Shown here: positions 1 through 12,915 of the stretch, in pieces
Layout of the letters: the number at the start of each line of letters is the position of its first letter
How positions within the stretch are numbered: position 1 is the stretch's first letter
Source of the DNA: Cricetomys ansorgei
Taxonomy: Eukaryota; Chordata; Mammalia; Rodentia; Nesomyidae
Assembly (NCBI GenBank): GCA_026225945.1
Contig: JAMJFZ010002884.1
Coordinates: forward strand, 2,480,001-2,544,000
Reading direction: 5' to 3'
DNA: 64,000 bases
Made by a program: the position numbers and the translations under genes
The notes under the pieces: generated by a model
Database searches by the model: none
What the model saw: the letters and a program-made list of their open reading frames with translations, nothing else
What the model was told of the DNA's origin: nothing

Positions 1-90
1 AATGCACATGATAAACCTGCACAATATAAGAAAATCTTATCCCCTATAAGTAGTGGTAAGTTGAAAAATTCTATCTTCAAAGAGTACTGT

Positions 91-280
91 TGGTGTGGTG
101 AGATGGCACAGTAGGTAATGACACTTCCCACGGAGCCTGAAGATCTGCGTTCGATCCTTGGCACCCAGGTGATAAAAGAAGAGAACTGAGCTCCACACAC
201 ACAAGTTGTCTTTTGTTTCTGCATGTCTTGTCATGGCACAATGACTCTCTCAATAAAAAAATAAATAAAAATTTAAAACT
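91..280 (+). repeat. B3 SINE
   Basis: tRNA-like head GAGATGGCACAGTAGGTAAT, B-box-like GTTCGATCC, then AGAACTGAGCTCCACA and an A-rich tail with AATAAA units. This matches the B3 consensus as I know it, in sense orientation. Confidence 0.75.
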
Positions 281-284
281 GAAA

Positions 285-490
285 AGGGGCTCAGTGGTGG
301 AGAATGCTCACTGCACTTGCAATGGATCTGAGTCCAGTTTCCAGCACCCGTGTCAGCCTGTTCAGTCACCTGTAATTGCAACTCCAGAGGACCCAACGTC
401 CTCTTTTGAATTCTGCAGACACCGAAACTCACACGTGCATACTCCCTCCACAGACACTTGCATATTTATGTAACTGAAAATAATTTTTAA
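285..490 (+). repeat. B2/B3-superfamily SINE
   Basis: GGGGCTCAGTGGTGGAGAATG head, CCAGCACCC, then AACTCCAGAGGACCCAACG and an A-rich tail. It is directly downstream of the preceding SINE in the same orientation. Confidence 0.65.
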
Positions 491-809
491 AAAACTATTA
501 AAAATAAAAAGAATGTTTTTGACTCTTGAAGACAGAAAGTCTGGGTTTCCAAGATCCAGAAGATTCTCAGATAATGGATGTTTGAGGACATAATAAACAC
601 AGAAGCACTGAAATGATGACTGGCATAATGAATGCACTGCCCTAGGAAACATATATGCATGAATAGAATCACTTTTAGATCATGACTTCTATGGCTTCTA
701 GTTTTGAGGAGTTTTATTTTGGTTCACCTTGGCATGGATTTCTTTTTTTCTTTTCTATTATTATATTTTGGGATTATGGTGGTACAGGCATCACTAAATA
801 GGGATAAAA
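491..809. other. Intergenic sequence, nothing recognised
   Basis: AT-rich unique-looking DNA. No exon, SINE or LTR motif was seen. Confidence 0.4.
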
Positions 810-1113
810 TGTGGTAGTCTGTCTCTGTGTTTGAATATTCCTTCCCATTTGGTGACTTTGGGGAGAGGAATGGAAGGTGTGACCTTGGTGGAGGAAGTAT
901 GTCATTCAAAAGAATTTTTAATGCAGTCTTTATGTTTCCTGTTTATCATTAAAATGTTACCTCTCAGCTGCTGCTCCGACCACCTACCACCCACTATGTC
1001 GACACACCACCATCATGGACTAACCCTCTGGAATCATAAGCCGCAGTCCCCAATTTTTTATGTGTTGCCTTGATCATTGTGTTTTATCACAGCTATAGAA
1101 AAGTAACAAATAC
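810..1113 (+). repeat. Diverged MaLR-type solo LTR
   Basis: It begins TGTGGTAG..GTTTGAATATTCC and ends with GCCTTGATCATTGTGTTTTATCACAGC..AGAAAAGTAACAAATACA. It shares this layout with the two LTRs of the element at 38760-40901. Confidence 0.6.
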
Positions 1114-1340
1114 ACAAGCCTGGGCCCTTGTGCATGCTAGACTCACACTCTGGTGCTGAGACATAGCTCTACCCTCTCCTTTGGTTTATTCTGTTTGAAG
1201 TTCAGTCAGCTTCTTGATTTCATAAATTTATGCCTTGAAATTACAAAAATGCATAGTTAATACTTCTTCGCATATATTTTGAGCCCAATCGTTTTTACTC
1301 ACTTTCCCCTTTCTGAAATCCATATGGTTCAAATATTAGC

Positions 1341-1366
1341 GTCATCATCATCATCATCATCATCAT
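1341..1366 (+). repeat. (TCA)n microsatellite
   Basis: About eight TCA units, directly before the poly-T end of an antisense B1. Confidence 0.9.
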
Positions 1367-1376
1367 TTTTTATTTT

Positions 1377-1527
1377 GTTTTTTTTTGAGGCAAGTTTTCT
1401 CCGTTGTAACTCTGGCTGTCCTAGAACTCACTCTGTAGACCAGGCTGGCCTTAACTCATGGAGACCTGCCTGCCTCTGCCTTCCAAGTGCTGGGATTAAA
1501 GGCGAGTGCCACCACATCTTGGCTAGC
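1377..1527 (-). repeat. B1 SINE (antisense to the window)
   Basis: Poly-T, then TGTAGACCAGGCTGGCC, TGCCTGCCTCTGCCTTCC and AAGTGCTGGGATTAAAGG, the B1 consensus reversed. A further decayed B1-like piece follows at about 1580-1685. Confidence 0.93.
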
Positions 1528-1849
1528 ATCTTTATTATTTATCATTTATATATCCCTTAGTCCATGTTCCTACTGTAGCGCCCCCCCCCTCCAGAGTAAC
1601 AAAGGCTGGTATTAAATTTGTGATCCTCCTGCATCAGTTTTCTGACTGTTGGTACTAAAAGTGTGTGCTACCACATATGGCTGCTTTTTCCCCCACACTA
1701 AATAAATTTTATTAATCAATTTTCAACTTCACTGATTCTAGAATCTGCTTTCTGAGATCTACTGTTCACTCAGTATGTTTTGTTTTTCACAGTTGCCATA
1801 GTTTTATTTTGGTTCATTTACATTTTCTCTTTCTTTGCTGAGATTTTCT

Positions 1850-2700
<851 letters not shown>

Positions 2701-3229
2701 TTGTTTGCTGTGTTTGCTCAGCTCACTGCCGCACTAACTGCCTCTACTCTCATGGAGGCATTGGAGTACTGAGTGTATGTGCAGGTAGGGCACACAAGAT
2801 CATCCCCAAACTCAGTCCCATGGAAACCCACCAGAGTGGAATGCACTTATTCCAATGATTATTGCAATAGGGTGGGTATTGCCATAAGGTATTTTCTATT
2901 GTTAGCTTATCCTTTTCTTAGTTTTGTGGCTAAAGGGAAAACCTTCCTCTGTTACATTTTTTATTCTGTCCACTGCAAGTTCCAGGTTGGAGGCATTCTG
3001 TCTGAGATATATGGGTATCTAAAAACAAACCCAGATAATTTAAAAAGGAGCAATTCCTCAAGTTCTTGGATGTTTGGGTTGCTTGTTTTCCTTTCAACCT
3101 CCAGTATCCCTGTATTTGCTTGTTGTGTCATGCTTCAAGTTTTTAGTGTCATGCTTCAAGTTTTTAGTGTTAAGAGAATTGACCTGAGCTAGGAGTGTGG
3201 GAGCAATCTCATTTACCTATCACCATGGA
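2701..3229. other. Intergenic or L1-derived DNA with a 21-bp tandem duplication
   Basis: Lies between two L1 3'-end copies and may belong to them. A perfect 21-bp direct duplication occupies 3127-3147 and 3148-3168 (unit GTCATGCTTCAAGTTTTTAGT). Confidence 0.5.
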
Positions 3230-3720
3230 TTTTGGTTTTGAAAATAAAAACCATACAATGTATTCTGGACATACTTTTTCACTCCCCAACTCCTCCCAGA
3301 TCCTCCCCACCTCCAGGCCCTTTCTTATTTTCTCTCTTTAGAAAACAAACAGGCAAAAATCAAATAAAAACAAAGCAAAACAATGAAACAAAACAAAAAA
3401 GAAAAGCCACAAGAAATACACACACACACACATACACACACACACAGACACACGCAAACACACAATTCCACAAAAACATTAAATCAGAAACCATAATATA
3501 CAAGCAGAAGACCAATAAGACAAAAAATTCCCAAACAAAGCAATACAAGACGAAAAAGTCTACAAAAATGTCATTGAGTTCATTTTGTGTTAGCTCTCTA
3601 CTTCTGGGCCTTCTCTGAAATATGGTTAATAGACACACTGAGACTCCATTGAACATAACAAATTTATTTTGCAAGCGAGTCTCAATTATAGATATCTTCC
3701 TGGTTAGGGATTATCACTAG
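3230..3720 (-). repeat. Rodent L1 (Lx-type) 3' UTR, second copy
   Basis: CTCCTCCCAGATCCTCCCC (complement of the L1 purine-rich tract), GAAAACAAACAGGC, AAACCATAATATA, TGAGTTCATTTTGTGTTAG and CACTGAGACTCC parallel the copy at 1850-2700. Confidence 0.7.
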
Positions 3721-3754
3721 AGATTTTTAAGAAAATCATATTTTTATTTTTATA

Positions 3755-3945
3755 TTTTGTGCATGAATGTTTTGTCTGCAAGTACGTTTGTGTACCACAA
3801 GCGTGCAGTGCCTCTGGGGGCTATAAGAGTGTATCAGATCCTGTGATTCTGGAATTATAGATAGTTGATAGCCACCATATAGATGCTGGGAACCAAACTG
3901 AAGTCCTCTGAAAGAACAGCCAGTGTTCTTTAACAGAAACAAAAC
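3755..3945 (-). repeat. B2/B3-superfamily SINE (antisense)
   Basis: TGTGTACCACAAGCGTGCAGT, then GATGCTGGGAACCAAACTG and AAGTCCTCTGAAAGAACAGC. These are the reverse of the SINE head, followed by an AAACC/TAAGC-type simple repeat. Confidence 0.75.
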
Positions 3946-4205
3946 CAAACCAAACCAAACTAAACTAAGCTAAGCTAAGCAGTGCTTAAAAATCAACAGG
4001 GATTCCCGACACTATGACTACACAGTGAACAGGCCTCAAAGGGCCACTTAGGCCTTCACCATCTCAGTCCATCCAGACCAGACCAGAGAGGCTGAGAAAG
4101 AGGTTACAGTCTGTGTTTTAGATGCAGTAGCAGTAGAGGTTTATGATAAATGTTATCTGAGGGCAAGACCTGTACAGTCACATAGGAATCTGCACTTCTT
4201 GCGGC

Positions 4206-4231
4206 GGGGGGGGGGGGGGGGGGGGGGGGGG
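4206..4231 (+). repeat. Poly(G) homopolymer, 26 nt
   Basis: An uninterrupted run of 26 G. Length is likely approximate because such runs sequence poorly. Confidence 0.9.
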
Positions 4232-5234
4232 AGGCTGTGCCTGGCTTAATGTTCTGTGTTTGCTGTCTTCAATTCCAATTTATTTTGAAAAAGCATCCCC
4301 ACGTTTTCATTTTGTACAGAGCCCAGTAAATTCTCTATAGCCAGTTCTGGCTGGAACCTATTGGAACCTGTAGTCACATCTCTGCGAGTTGATGTAGTCA
4401 TTTGTTCTCCCAGGATACAGAAGAAGGACCTGTGAAGTTACAGCCTGAAGTGGAAGGCCCCCAGCCGTGAAATCTGCTCCTTCAAATTTCACACCACACT
4501 CGCATTTCCTTGGATTCAGCCAGGATCAGTAAGTGACCTGTGCTGCTCCCTGAGGAATAGTCTCCTTGAGCTGAAAGTCTTATTACTGTGTCTCTATCTC
4601 TAAGTCATAGATAGACTGCTCAAAAATGACGAGTGCATTATAACTATATCTTTTGAAAATGATGCTCATTAGAGAGAATATTTCTGAATTACAGGTCAAC
4701 CTTCTCACTTAATATTGTCTAATTTTATTTTATTTTATTTTGTTTTATTCATACTTCTATTTGCAAAAGGAAGAGGAGGACACAAATGGCTTATAATTAG
4801 TTTTATAAGTCTTCCAAAGAACTCTAGGAGGGAACCTGGAAAACATCTTTTGACAAAGTCAAACAAGTCCTTTCCCCCATCCCCTACCCGCCTTCAGCGT
4901 GGAAGGACCTTAATTAGGTTAGCAACTCTTCTCCTTTAAAATCCGCTTATAACAAGCTACAGCCTTCCATCGTCTGATTTTTTTTCAAAGATCCCAAATG
5001 AGTGGAAGCCAGATGAATGACATTTTACTAGGATGAAAAAGAGTTCCTTTCCCCCTCTGTTGGAAGTTTTCTCTTCCTGTTAAATTACCCCAGGACTGAT
5101 GCAACTCAAAACTGCCTCCTTCTATTTTTTCCTTAATTCCATAATCTCTCAAAGACATGAGTAGTATAGCTGTACAACTCTGACAGATTCCTGTCATTTC
5201 CCCTACACTAGATGATTACTTTATTTGATATATT
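4232..5234. other. Intergenic sequence, nothing recognised
   Basis: No exon or clear repeat was identified apart from short (TTTTA)n at about 4720-4745. Confidence 0.4.
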
Positions 5235-5236
5235 CC

Positions 5237-5267
<31 letters not shown>

Positions 5268-5405
5268 TCTCCTCTCTCCCTCCCTCTCTCCCTCTCTCTC
5301 TTCCTCTGTCTCTCCTTTCCTCTCCCACTCCCTCTCTCTGCAACTCTTTCCCTCTCCCCTCTCTTTTTCTCACTATTACCCCATTTCCTCCTCTCTCTGT
5401 GTGTG
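5235..5405 (+). repeat. (CT)n-rich low-complexity tract
   Basis: About 170 nt of CT/CCT repeats. It produces Leu-Ser-rich or Arg-Glu-rich open frames on the two strands that have no coding meaning. Confidence 0.93.
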
Positions 5406-5739
5406 CATGTGTGATGGACCCATTTAAGTCTCTTGCCAAGTTGTCATTCATTCCCATTACAAATGTCTTTAGGGCCCTTTGTCAAGTATTTACTGCATAC
5501 TAATGCTGCGTACTTGGTTCCTCATCCTATGTTTCACAGTATAGGAAGTACAGAAGTGCACAGTACTGAGCTTTTGTCCTCAAGGGTTTTGCAATCTGAT
5601 GGAATCAAAGTGTATGTATACCAAGAACTAATGGAAAATTCTACTTTATACTTTTGAAGATGATGGTGACCAAACCCAGGAATCCCAAATACTATGAGAT
5701 TTCTTTTTACATTTAAAATTTTTATTTGTATTTTATTTT

Positions 5740-6095
5740 ACTATGCATATGTGGGTGGTGTATGTGTGTGAGTGTGTTAGTATGAATGTGTACACATGTG
5801 TTCGGCTGGTGTACATGGGTGTGTGGAGGCCAGAGGCTAGTGATGGTGGGCATCTTCCTCTATGACTCTCTACCCTTTTTTTTGAGATGGGGTCCCTCAC
5901 TCATCCTGGAACTCATTGATTCAGCAAAGATGGCCAGCCAAAGAGCTCCCAGGATTCATCTGTCTCTGATGCCACAACGCTGGGATTATACATACCCACT
6001 GTCATACCTGGCTTTTAATGTGTGTTCTGAGAATGCAAATTCAAGTCATCATGCTTTAATAAGAAGCACTTTAGTCATCTCTCCAGTCCCTGTTT
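5740..6095 (-). repeat. B4 SINE (antisense)
   Basis: GTGTGTGGAGGCCAGAGGC, TTTTTTTTGAGATGGGGTC, CTCATCCTGGAACTCATTGA, GCTGGGATTATACATACCC and TAGTCATCTCTCCAGTCCC match the reversed B4 consensus (ID-like plus B1-like halves). A decayed antisense B1-like piece follows at 6095-6215. Confidence 0.75.
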
Positions 6096-6774
6096 TTGTT
6101 GTTGTTGTTTTGTTTGGTTTTTTAACAGGAACTCAGTATGCAGTCCAGGTTGACACTGACATCTTAATGTTCCTACATCTACCTCCAAAGTACTGGGATC
6201 ACAGGTATGGGCGATCCTGGACAGATCCACTGGAGGATAACTAAGCAGGGCCCTTTATGATATGACACTGAATAAAAACAAGATGTTTATTTTGAGAGCT
6301 TGGATGGGTAACGAAGGGAAAAGGCTTCATGAATAAAATATAACTACGTAGTTAAAGAGCAAGTAAGGCCTGAGGGAGACAAAGTAAACACAGTGTTGGG
6401 GAGTTATCTTTAATAAAAACATAGGGGGAGAGTTTACTGATAGTAGGCTTCAGCACTGAAAAGGGAGCCCCTGATCTTTAGATTTGCTTTTAGCTTTCAC
6501 ATTGCATTATTTATCTTCATTATATGTTGCGCAATGTTTCCTGACCTGTGAGTTCTGGGTAATCTCAGTTCTTGATTTCTTGCTTTGTCTCATGCTTATA
6601 ATTTTGTGAACTCTAATCTGGTACTCAGAGCTCAATTCCCTGGAGCTGACCTTACCCTGGTTATGTTTCACGTTAGGATGTAGACAATAACATGCAGCTA
6701 TGTTCAACATTCTTACTTTGTGATACGATGCTGTCATCTACAAATTTTATGCTCAAGAATCATGCAATTGTATT

Positions 6775-6910
6775 ACAAAAACAAACAAACAAACAAACAA
6801 TTAAATACTCACAAGGGCCAAGTATATGGCTCACTGAGTAAAAGTTTATGCCATACAAGACTGACAACAAGAGTTGCCATCCCCAGATCTCACATAAAAA
6901 AATACCTTTA
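6775..6910 (+). repeat. (AAAC)n and degraded B2/B3-like SINE
   Basis: An AAAC tract (6777-6799) followed by AAGTATATGGCTCACTGAGT and GCCATCCCCAGATCTCACA, which look like a decayed SINE head. Confidence 0.45.
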
Positions 6911-7990
6911 CTCAAACCATTCTCAATGTTACTTCTATCTCAGCAACAGTGCAATACTTGTGTTCCCAGAAATTTTATCTAGCCTTGAGAAATGGAACAC
7001 AGAAGCCCAGGTAGGCTAATAACAAGTAGTGAGGAAACCGATCTCTTGGTTGAGTCAGGGCCTTGGTGACCATGGCTAGAGGTTATCAACCATTATAACT
7101 CTTAATTTAAATTAGTAGAGACAGATTTCTTTTGACTCACAACAAGAAATTAGAACATGTTGATGACAAGGCCAATGAATTGCTTCCCTTGATTAAAGGA
7201 AGTTCTGTTGATTGTTTAATGAAGTATATTTTTGTGTTAACCAGGCCAAACAGGGAAAAATTCAATTTACCCTCTCTCAAAGTCTTGGTTGAACTCCATC
7301 CCACACTGGCACAAAGCTATTTGGTTTGGAAGCTAACAGCCCATTCTCTCTGTGGCTTCTGTTCACACTTTTACTGGCCCTGGGGGATTGTAAACTCAAA
7401 AGAGGCAGGGAATACAACTAGTTAGCCAAAAGCGAATGGCACTTCCCTGCACTGCTGAACCATGCTACACTAGTGGGCACTGAACCACCGCTACTGGCAC
7501 ACTGGGCGAAGCGCAGTTTTATATTCCAGAGTTGGAACATATCCAGGATAGAGGAAATGATTCAGCTAGGCAGAAAGCTTGAGGAAGCAAGACTTAAGGG
7601 AAGACTGAGATAGAATTATCAGACTATACAACACTGGACAGAGAGTGGTAACCTATCTGTTCCTCAAATACTGGATTACTATATCTAGATCCTCCCTGCC
7701 AGTACCCTGGAGGTTTCTGGAACAGTCTCTTTAAGATAAGGGAGTTAAAAAGGGACCTTGGTGTGGAGGAAGTAGGAGCTCCAGAAAAGGGATAGTAAGG
7801 CACACTATGAAATAAGAATCGGAAAATGGGGGTGAGGGCTTTAATTTAGGAGTGAGAAAAGAAAATACAGAAGGAAAGAGAGGAAGGAGGAGATAAATAA
7901 AACTGAAGGTGTTGAAAAAGCCATAAGAAAGTATATTATTTTATATTTGTTTAAAATGCATATATATAATATGTACATGTGTGCATGTGT
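6911..7990. other. Intergenic sequence, nothing recognised
   Basis: Unique-looking DNA. The frame at 7132-7425 matches nothing I recognise and has no splice or family evidence. Confidence 0.4.
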
Positions 7991-7999
7991 GCATGTGTG

Positions 8000-8000
<1 letters not shown>

Positions 8001-8038
<38 letters not shown>
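8001..8038 (+). repeat. (GT)n microsatellite
   Basis: About 19 GT units preceded by GTGCAT-type repeats. Confidence 0.95.
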
Positions 8039-8039
<1 letters not shown>

Positions 8040-9299
8040 TTTCAATGACGTTCTGCCACTTGGGTAGAAGTTTCCTCCAGGAGCCACAGACTATCTAACA
8101 GAATCTCTAATATCAGGAATGGGAAACCTCCTTTCAAATTGTTCTTGAAGGGAGTAAGTACAAGACACTCCCAAAACAATATAAACTATTGCTGTTGTCA
8201 TCTCGTTTTCCTTCTAGACCTTGAAAGTAGAACCTATTGCTGAATACAACATACATTTAAGACGTGGGACTTGAACGAATTGAGCTAAAAGTGACCTGGA
8301 AGCCTCTGCACGAGTACTCACTCTCACTGTATGTGAACATGGGATGTAAGCTGCCACAAGGTACAATAGTGGCACTTGTATGGTGGAGGTAACCAACAGT
8401 CCTCTAATTGGGCTTAAGGGTCATTCAATAGGAGGGAATTCATGCCTAATACTGTAAATATAACCCATTATCCATAATTAATGTGGTCAAGAACCTTAGA
8501 GGAATACCTGCTCCTGCCACTTTCCTCAACCAATGTAATTTGTAATTACATTCTAAATACAAAAGGCACAACAATAACACACACCACTTGACATGCCAAC
8601 ATGGTTGTAAAAGCAAATCTCACAATGCCCTACCTATAGATGAAAAACGACATGAAATTAATGGCTGCAGAGAAAGGGATATGCAGTCTTTCCCAGAGAT
8701 GAACCCCTGATAGGTTACTCTATAGTGCTAAACACTTGTATATATGAACAACATGAAGTGGACTAATCTGGTCGTATTTATACATACATACATATATGCA
8801 CACACACACACACAATAGTTAAAGATGGAGAGGCCATGAAATTGAAGTGAGAAGGATGTTGGGGAAGTATATTTTTAGTTATGTTTGAAATTGTTTTGGG
8901 CACTGTTGGGTGAGGGGCTGCCTAGGTTCTTAGCATTCTGTATTGCCTGCAGGTGTTGGATTTATCTAGGGGATGTTTAATTGCTAATGAGCTGCATGTG
9001 CTATCAGTAAGTTACCTGAGGAGTTTCGGAAAGAATAAAAACACCTCAGCTGAGATTCTCCGGGTTCCACTGTTGATCGAGTATGGTGCTGGCCAGGACG
9101 GTGGTTCCCTCTGCTGAGGTCTGGCAGGGCTTCCATGTATGACAAATACCTCATTGTCTCCTTGATGAGCTGCCACAGAAGTTTACTACTACAGAAGGAG
9201 AAGTTGGGTGGATAAGGAATGGTAGAAATGATTTAAATACAGAACTCATGAATGAAATTCTCAAAAACAATTAAATAAAGATAAGGAAACACATAATTA
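8039..9299. other. Intergenic sequence with possible LTR remnant
   Basis: About 8880-9140 has an LTR-like look (a polyadenylation hexamer AATAAA at about 9034, followed by CAGCTGAGATTCTCCGGGTTC), but I could not assign a family. A short (CA)n lies at 8797-8813. The rest shows nothing. Confidence 0.3.
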
Positions 9300-9680
9300 A
9301 AATTTTTTATTATATTTTGTTTTATTTTATTTATGAGATTATAATTACAACAGTCCTCCCTTTCTTTCTCCAAACCCTCCCAGAGAGCCCTCCCTGCTCT
9401 CCTTTACTTCATGTCTTCTCTTTTCACTAATAGTTATTGCATGCATATGTGTATTAGTATATACATATATGTTTCTAAATATAATATGTTCAGTCCGTAT
9501 ATTGTTACTCATATGTATGTTTTCAGGGCTGACCATTTGGCACTGGACAGAAATTTGGTGTTCTCTTCCCTGGGGAAGACCACCTCTACCACCCGCAGCT
9601 TTCCTCAGTTGCCTATAGCTCTTTCTGTAGGGTTGAGGCCACCTGGGATTTTCCATGCTCAACAAAAGGGAAAGCATTCC
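9300..9680 (-). repeat. Rodent L1 (Lx-type) 3' fragment (antisense)
   Basis: CAGAGAGCCCTCCCTGC, ATAATATGTTCAGTCCGTAT, TATGTTTTCAGGGCTGACC, TCTTCCCTGGGGAAGACCAC and GTAGGGTTGAGGCC are familiar rodent L1 3' UTR motifs. Confidence 0.7.
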
Positions 9681-10387
9681 TGGTACTGTAAACCTAGTTA
9701 ATTATTCAGTGCTAGTGAAGTCCTGGTTATTAGGGGAGAATCTAAACCCATTAATTTACTAAACCTGCATAATCCCTAACAACAACCTGTAAACATTTGT
9801 CTTCATACCTGCAGGTAAGTGTAGTCTTCACTCCTCATCAAAGAAACTTCTGTTTGCAACAGAGACCACTGCAGAAAACAATAACCAGTCAAAACACAAA
9901 GTTGTAGAGCTCAGTCCTAATGGAAACATCTACAAAACACTCCTGCACCAAAGGCTTAGGGAACATTGTAGAAGAGGGAGCAAGAAAGATTGTAAGATCC
10001 AGAGGATCAGGGAATTTTCTGTGTGATTGTGTCTTCCAGTAATTTCAGAAGCTACACCCATAAACTATCACCAACATGACTAACAAAACGTGAGTTGAAA
10101 AAGAATGACACCATTGAACATGCCAAAGGAAAGTCAGTTTAATACAAGGAAAATGTGTCTACTTTATCTAAACAATGGAATTGAAATACGGACTGAAAAC
10201 AATGAGCTTCATTGTTCACTGGTGGTTGAAATCCTGTTTCTTGATGCTTGCCATTACACCCATGTACCTAGATCTCATCTGACAAATAATGGTACCAGTA
10301 AATTCTTATCGGATGAATAAATGAATCACAGTAATGACAGCAAGAAATGTTTTTGAAACCTCAATTATAGTTGTAAGTACTATATGA
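9681..10387. other. Intergenic sequence, nothing recognised
   Basis: No exon or repeat was seen. The 71-codon frame at 10105-10320 has no recognisable similarity. Confidence 0.4.
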
Positions 10388-10540
10388 ATGTGAAAGCTCA
10401 TTTAATTCTCACAATGATGCTCTAAAATAGGTCTCTTATTCTCATTTTGTATAATAGGGAATCGTATATCAGAGAAACTGTGCCTTGCCTTAAGGAATAT
10501 AACTAGTAAGCAAGAAACAGAGGTTGAATTAATAGTTTGT
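10388..10540 (-). repeat. MIR element (antisense)
   Basis: CTCATTTAATTCTCACAATG, then TATTCTCATTTTGTATAATA and AACTAGTAAGCAAGAAACAG follow the complement of the MIR consensus. Confidence 0.6.
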
Positions 10541-10834
10541 AAGGGAAGGCAGGAGCTATCACTGTTTCAAATGATATGTCAAGTAAAAAGCAGATCCAAG
10601 ATTCTTTATTATTCTTTAGTATGTCCACTGTCCTCAATCTCCTCTATTAACCCTTCTGACACATGCACACATCACTTCTCCCTTCCTACTGGAATTATAA
10701 TCACGATTTAAGATTTCAGTTCAAATTCGACAAAGCCTGCCTTATATACTCTTGCTAGAAGAGTTCTCTCCCACTTTGAAACACACAACCCTCATAGACT
10801 ACACTAATCATTTGGTACTTGAAAACGACATCAC

Positions 10835-10945
10835 ATTGTGCTGAAGATCTAGACTGTAAAGTCATATAGGAGACAATAGATTTAAATCCCAGCTCTGTCA
10901 ATTTACTAGGTGTATGACCGTGGGCAAGTTACTTAACCTCTCTGC
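10835..10945 (+). repeat. MIR element (sense)
   Basis: TTTAAATCCCAGCTCTGTCA and GGCAAGTTACTTAACCTCTC are the MIR core in sense orientation. Confidence 0.8.
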
Positions 10946-10949
10946 CAAG

Positions 10950-12300
10950 GAGCATGATCTTTGAACTGGAAAGAGAATTAAAGCCCAAGATAGATGAGGA
11001 GATAATAAGAGAGTCTGTAGCTACCTTCAGCGAGTTCAAGTTTCCAGGCCCAGACAAATTACATTCAAAGCTACTGAGAGAATGTACAGACGTGATCACA
11101 GTGACAGTCTTGGTAGCCTTTGAGAAACCGTGGCCAAGGGAAGAGGTGAGAGATGCAAAGATGCACACTGCTTAATTTTTAGTGAAGGTGGGCAGTGGTA
11201 TTGGGTAAAGGTGAAGTATAAATCTTGGAAACTCAAGACCAATGAGCATGGCATTGTTCCTTGACAAAAGTATAGAACGCACTATTAAGCAAGTCATTTG
11301 TGAGGCTTTAGAATGAGCGGAAATAACTAGAAGTAAGCATGAGCTCACAAAAGCAAGTCATGCCTAACTAAGCCCATTTCCTTTTTGAAAGAGTATCTAC
11401 AAGGGGAGATGACAGGAACACCATACCATAGTGTATTTGAATTTCAACAGGACCCTTTGAAAAGATTTATACACTCCCATAAGGAAGATGGAAAACTAGG
11501 AGATGGATGCTAGCAGAAGTTACATGGGTAGTTTCAAGTTTGAATAAGATCGTTATAAGTGATTGCTATTAGAGGACTCTAAAGTTGCACTGCAATATTT
11601 TACCTCAGAACTTATCTAATTCAATGCAATTTTTAGCGACTAATAAGATGTGCAAATACTTACTAGTGTAGAACATGCATTGTCTTTTATATGCACAGAC
11701 TACAGAGATACATGCATACACACACACATATCTGTCGACTGTTTGTCTATATTATTAAATATCCAGGAAATATGGTACAAACTTCCTCAAAAACTCATTT
11801 AGGGTGTAATAATGAAAGAAAAGTTTTAGAAAAGGAATAGATTGAAATACACAAGGAGGTGGGTTTTGAGGATGAATATAAGCTCACCATGGAAGTTGAA
11901 TATAAAATCAGTTGTGCAAATACATGATGAAGCACACAATAATAGTTCATGCAAGAAATCACAGAGAGATTTAATTAAGCTACAAGCTACACACAGATTA
12001 GGTTTATGTTCAAAAGACAGCAAGAGCAGAAAAAGATCTGGAGACCATATCCTGTGAGGCATGTTGTAAAAGACCCGAAGATTCTTACCTGGGCAAGGAT
12101 GGCTTGATAGATATTCTAAATGGCTGCTGTATAAAAGAGGAATTAGAAATAGTTTGTGTGAAGCTAATGTTTGTTCAGTCTAAGGACAACAATTTAACAA
12201 TTAAGGAATGGCCAAATACAGAATAAACTGCTTTATGTAGGGGTGAGTTTTCCAGATTATCTGGAGGATATTTCTGCACTGAGAAAGAGGGTAGATATCC
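10950..12300 (+). repeat. Fossil L3/CR1-type LINE, reverse transcriptase region to 3' end
   Basis: The frame at 10954-11175 reads PGPDKLHSKLLRECTDVI then AFEKPWPREEV, matching the CR1-clade reverse transcriptase pattern (PGPDG..P..LkelaDvI..FekSW..G.vP). Downstream DNA keeps AAGCAAGTCATTTGTGAGG, AAGTCATGCCTAACTAA and a frameshifted remnant of the YLDFSKAFD block (GTGTATTTGAATTTCAACA). Further on, AACAATTAAGGAATGGCCAA resembles the 3' end of the family. It is inactive, with several stops and frameshifts. Confidence 0.7.
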
Positions 12301-12654
12301 TTTAATGCCAATGTTCAGATTTTATGATTTCCTACTTATTTGAAAATTATGGAGATTGAAAAGATGTCTGAAGAGGAGCACAGACAAAACATCCTCCCTT
12401 GACTTCAATGCCAAAACCCTATGTAAGTCATATTTGCTTAAGAAATCGCTCATTCTTGAGTCAAATTGGGTGACAGTATTTAAATGTCTAATTCTCATGG
12501 GCTCTGGCATTTTGTATTGTCCCTCTAGATTGATTTCCATATTGCATACAAAAGACAGAGGAAAATATCAAAGGAGAAGTCTCAGAGATTTAGTTATAGA
12601 AATGTTCAGACCTGTTTCATGAAAAATGTTGGTATGGAACCAGTGAGAAGGGAA
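12301..12654. other. Intergenic sequence, nothing recognised
   Basis: No exon or repeat was seen. Confidence 0.4.
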
Positions 12655-12915
12655 AAAATATTTTCTCTCTGTCTTCTCTCTTTCATTACCTGCTTTCCTC
12701 CATCTCCCTCCATTGTTTCTCTTCAATTCTGTGTCTCTCTCTATCTGTTTCTTTCTTCTCCCTCTGTCTCTCTTTCTCTCTTACCCCCATCTCCCTGTCC
12801 TCCATTTCTCTCTCCTCCATTTCTCTCTCTGTCTGTTTCTGTCTCTCAGTCTCTGTCCCCCTCTGTTTCTCTCTGTTCTCCATCTTCTGCCCCCTCCTCC
12901 TCTTCCTCTTTCCTT
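12655..12915 (+). repeat. CT-rich low-complexity tract
   Basis: TCTCTC/CTCC-rich DNA of about 250 nt, giving spurious open frames on both strands. Confidence 0.9.

Noticed and set aside
5221..5503. Ser/Leu-rich and Arg/Glu-rich frames on both strands
   Set aside because: Caused by the CT-rich low-complexity tract.
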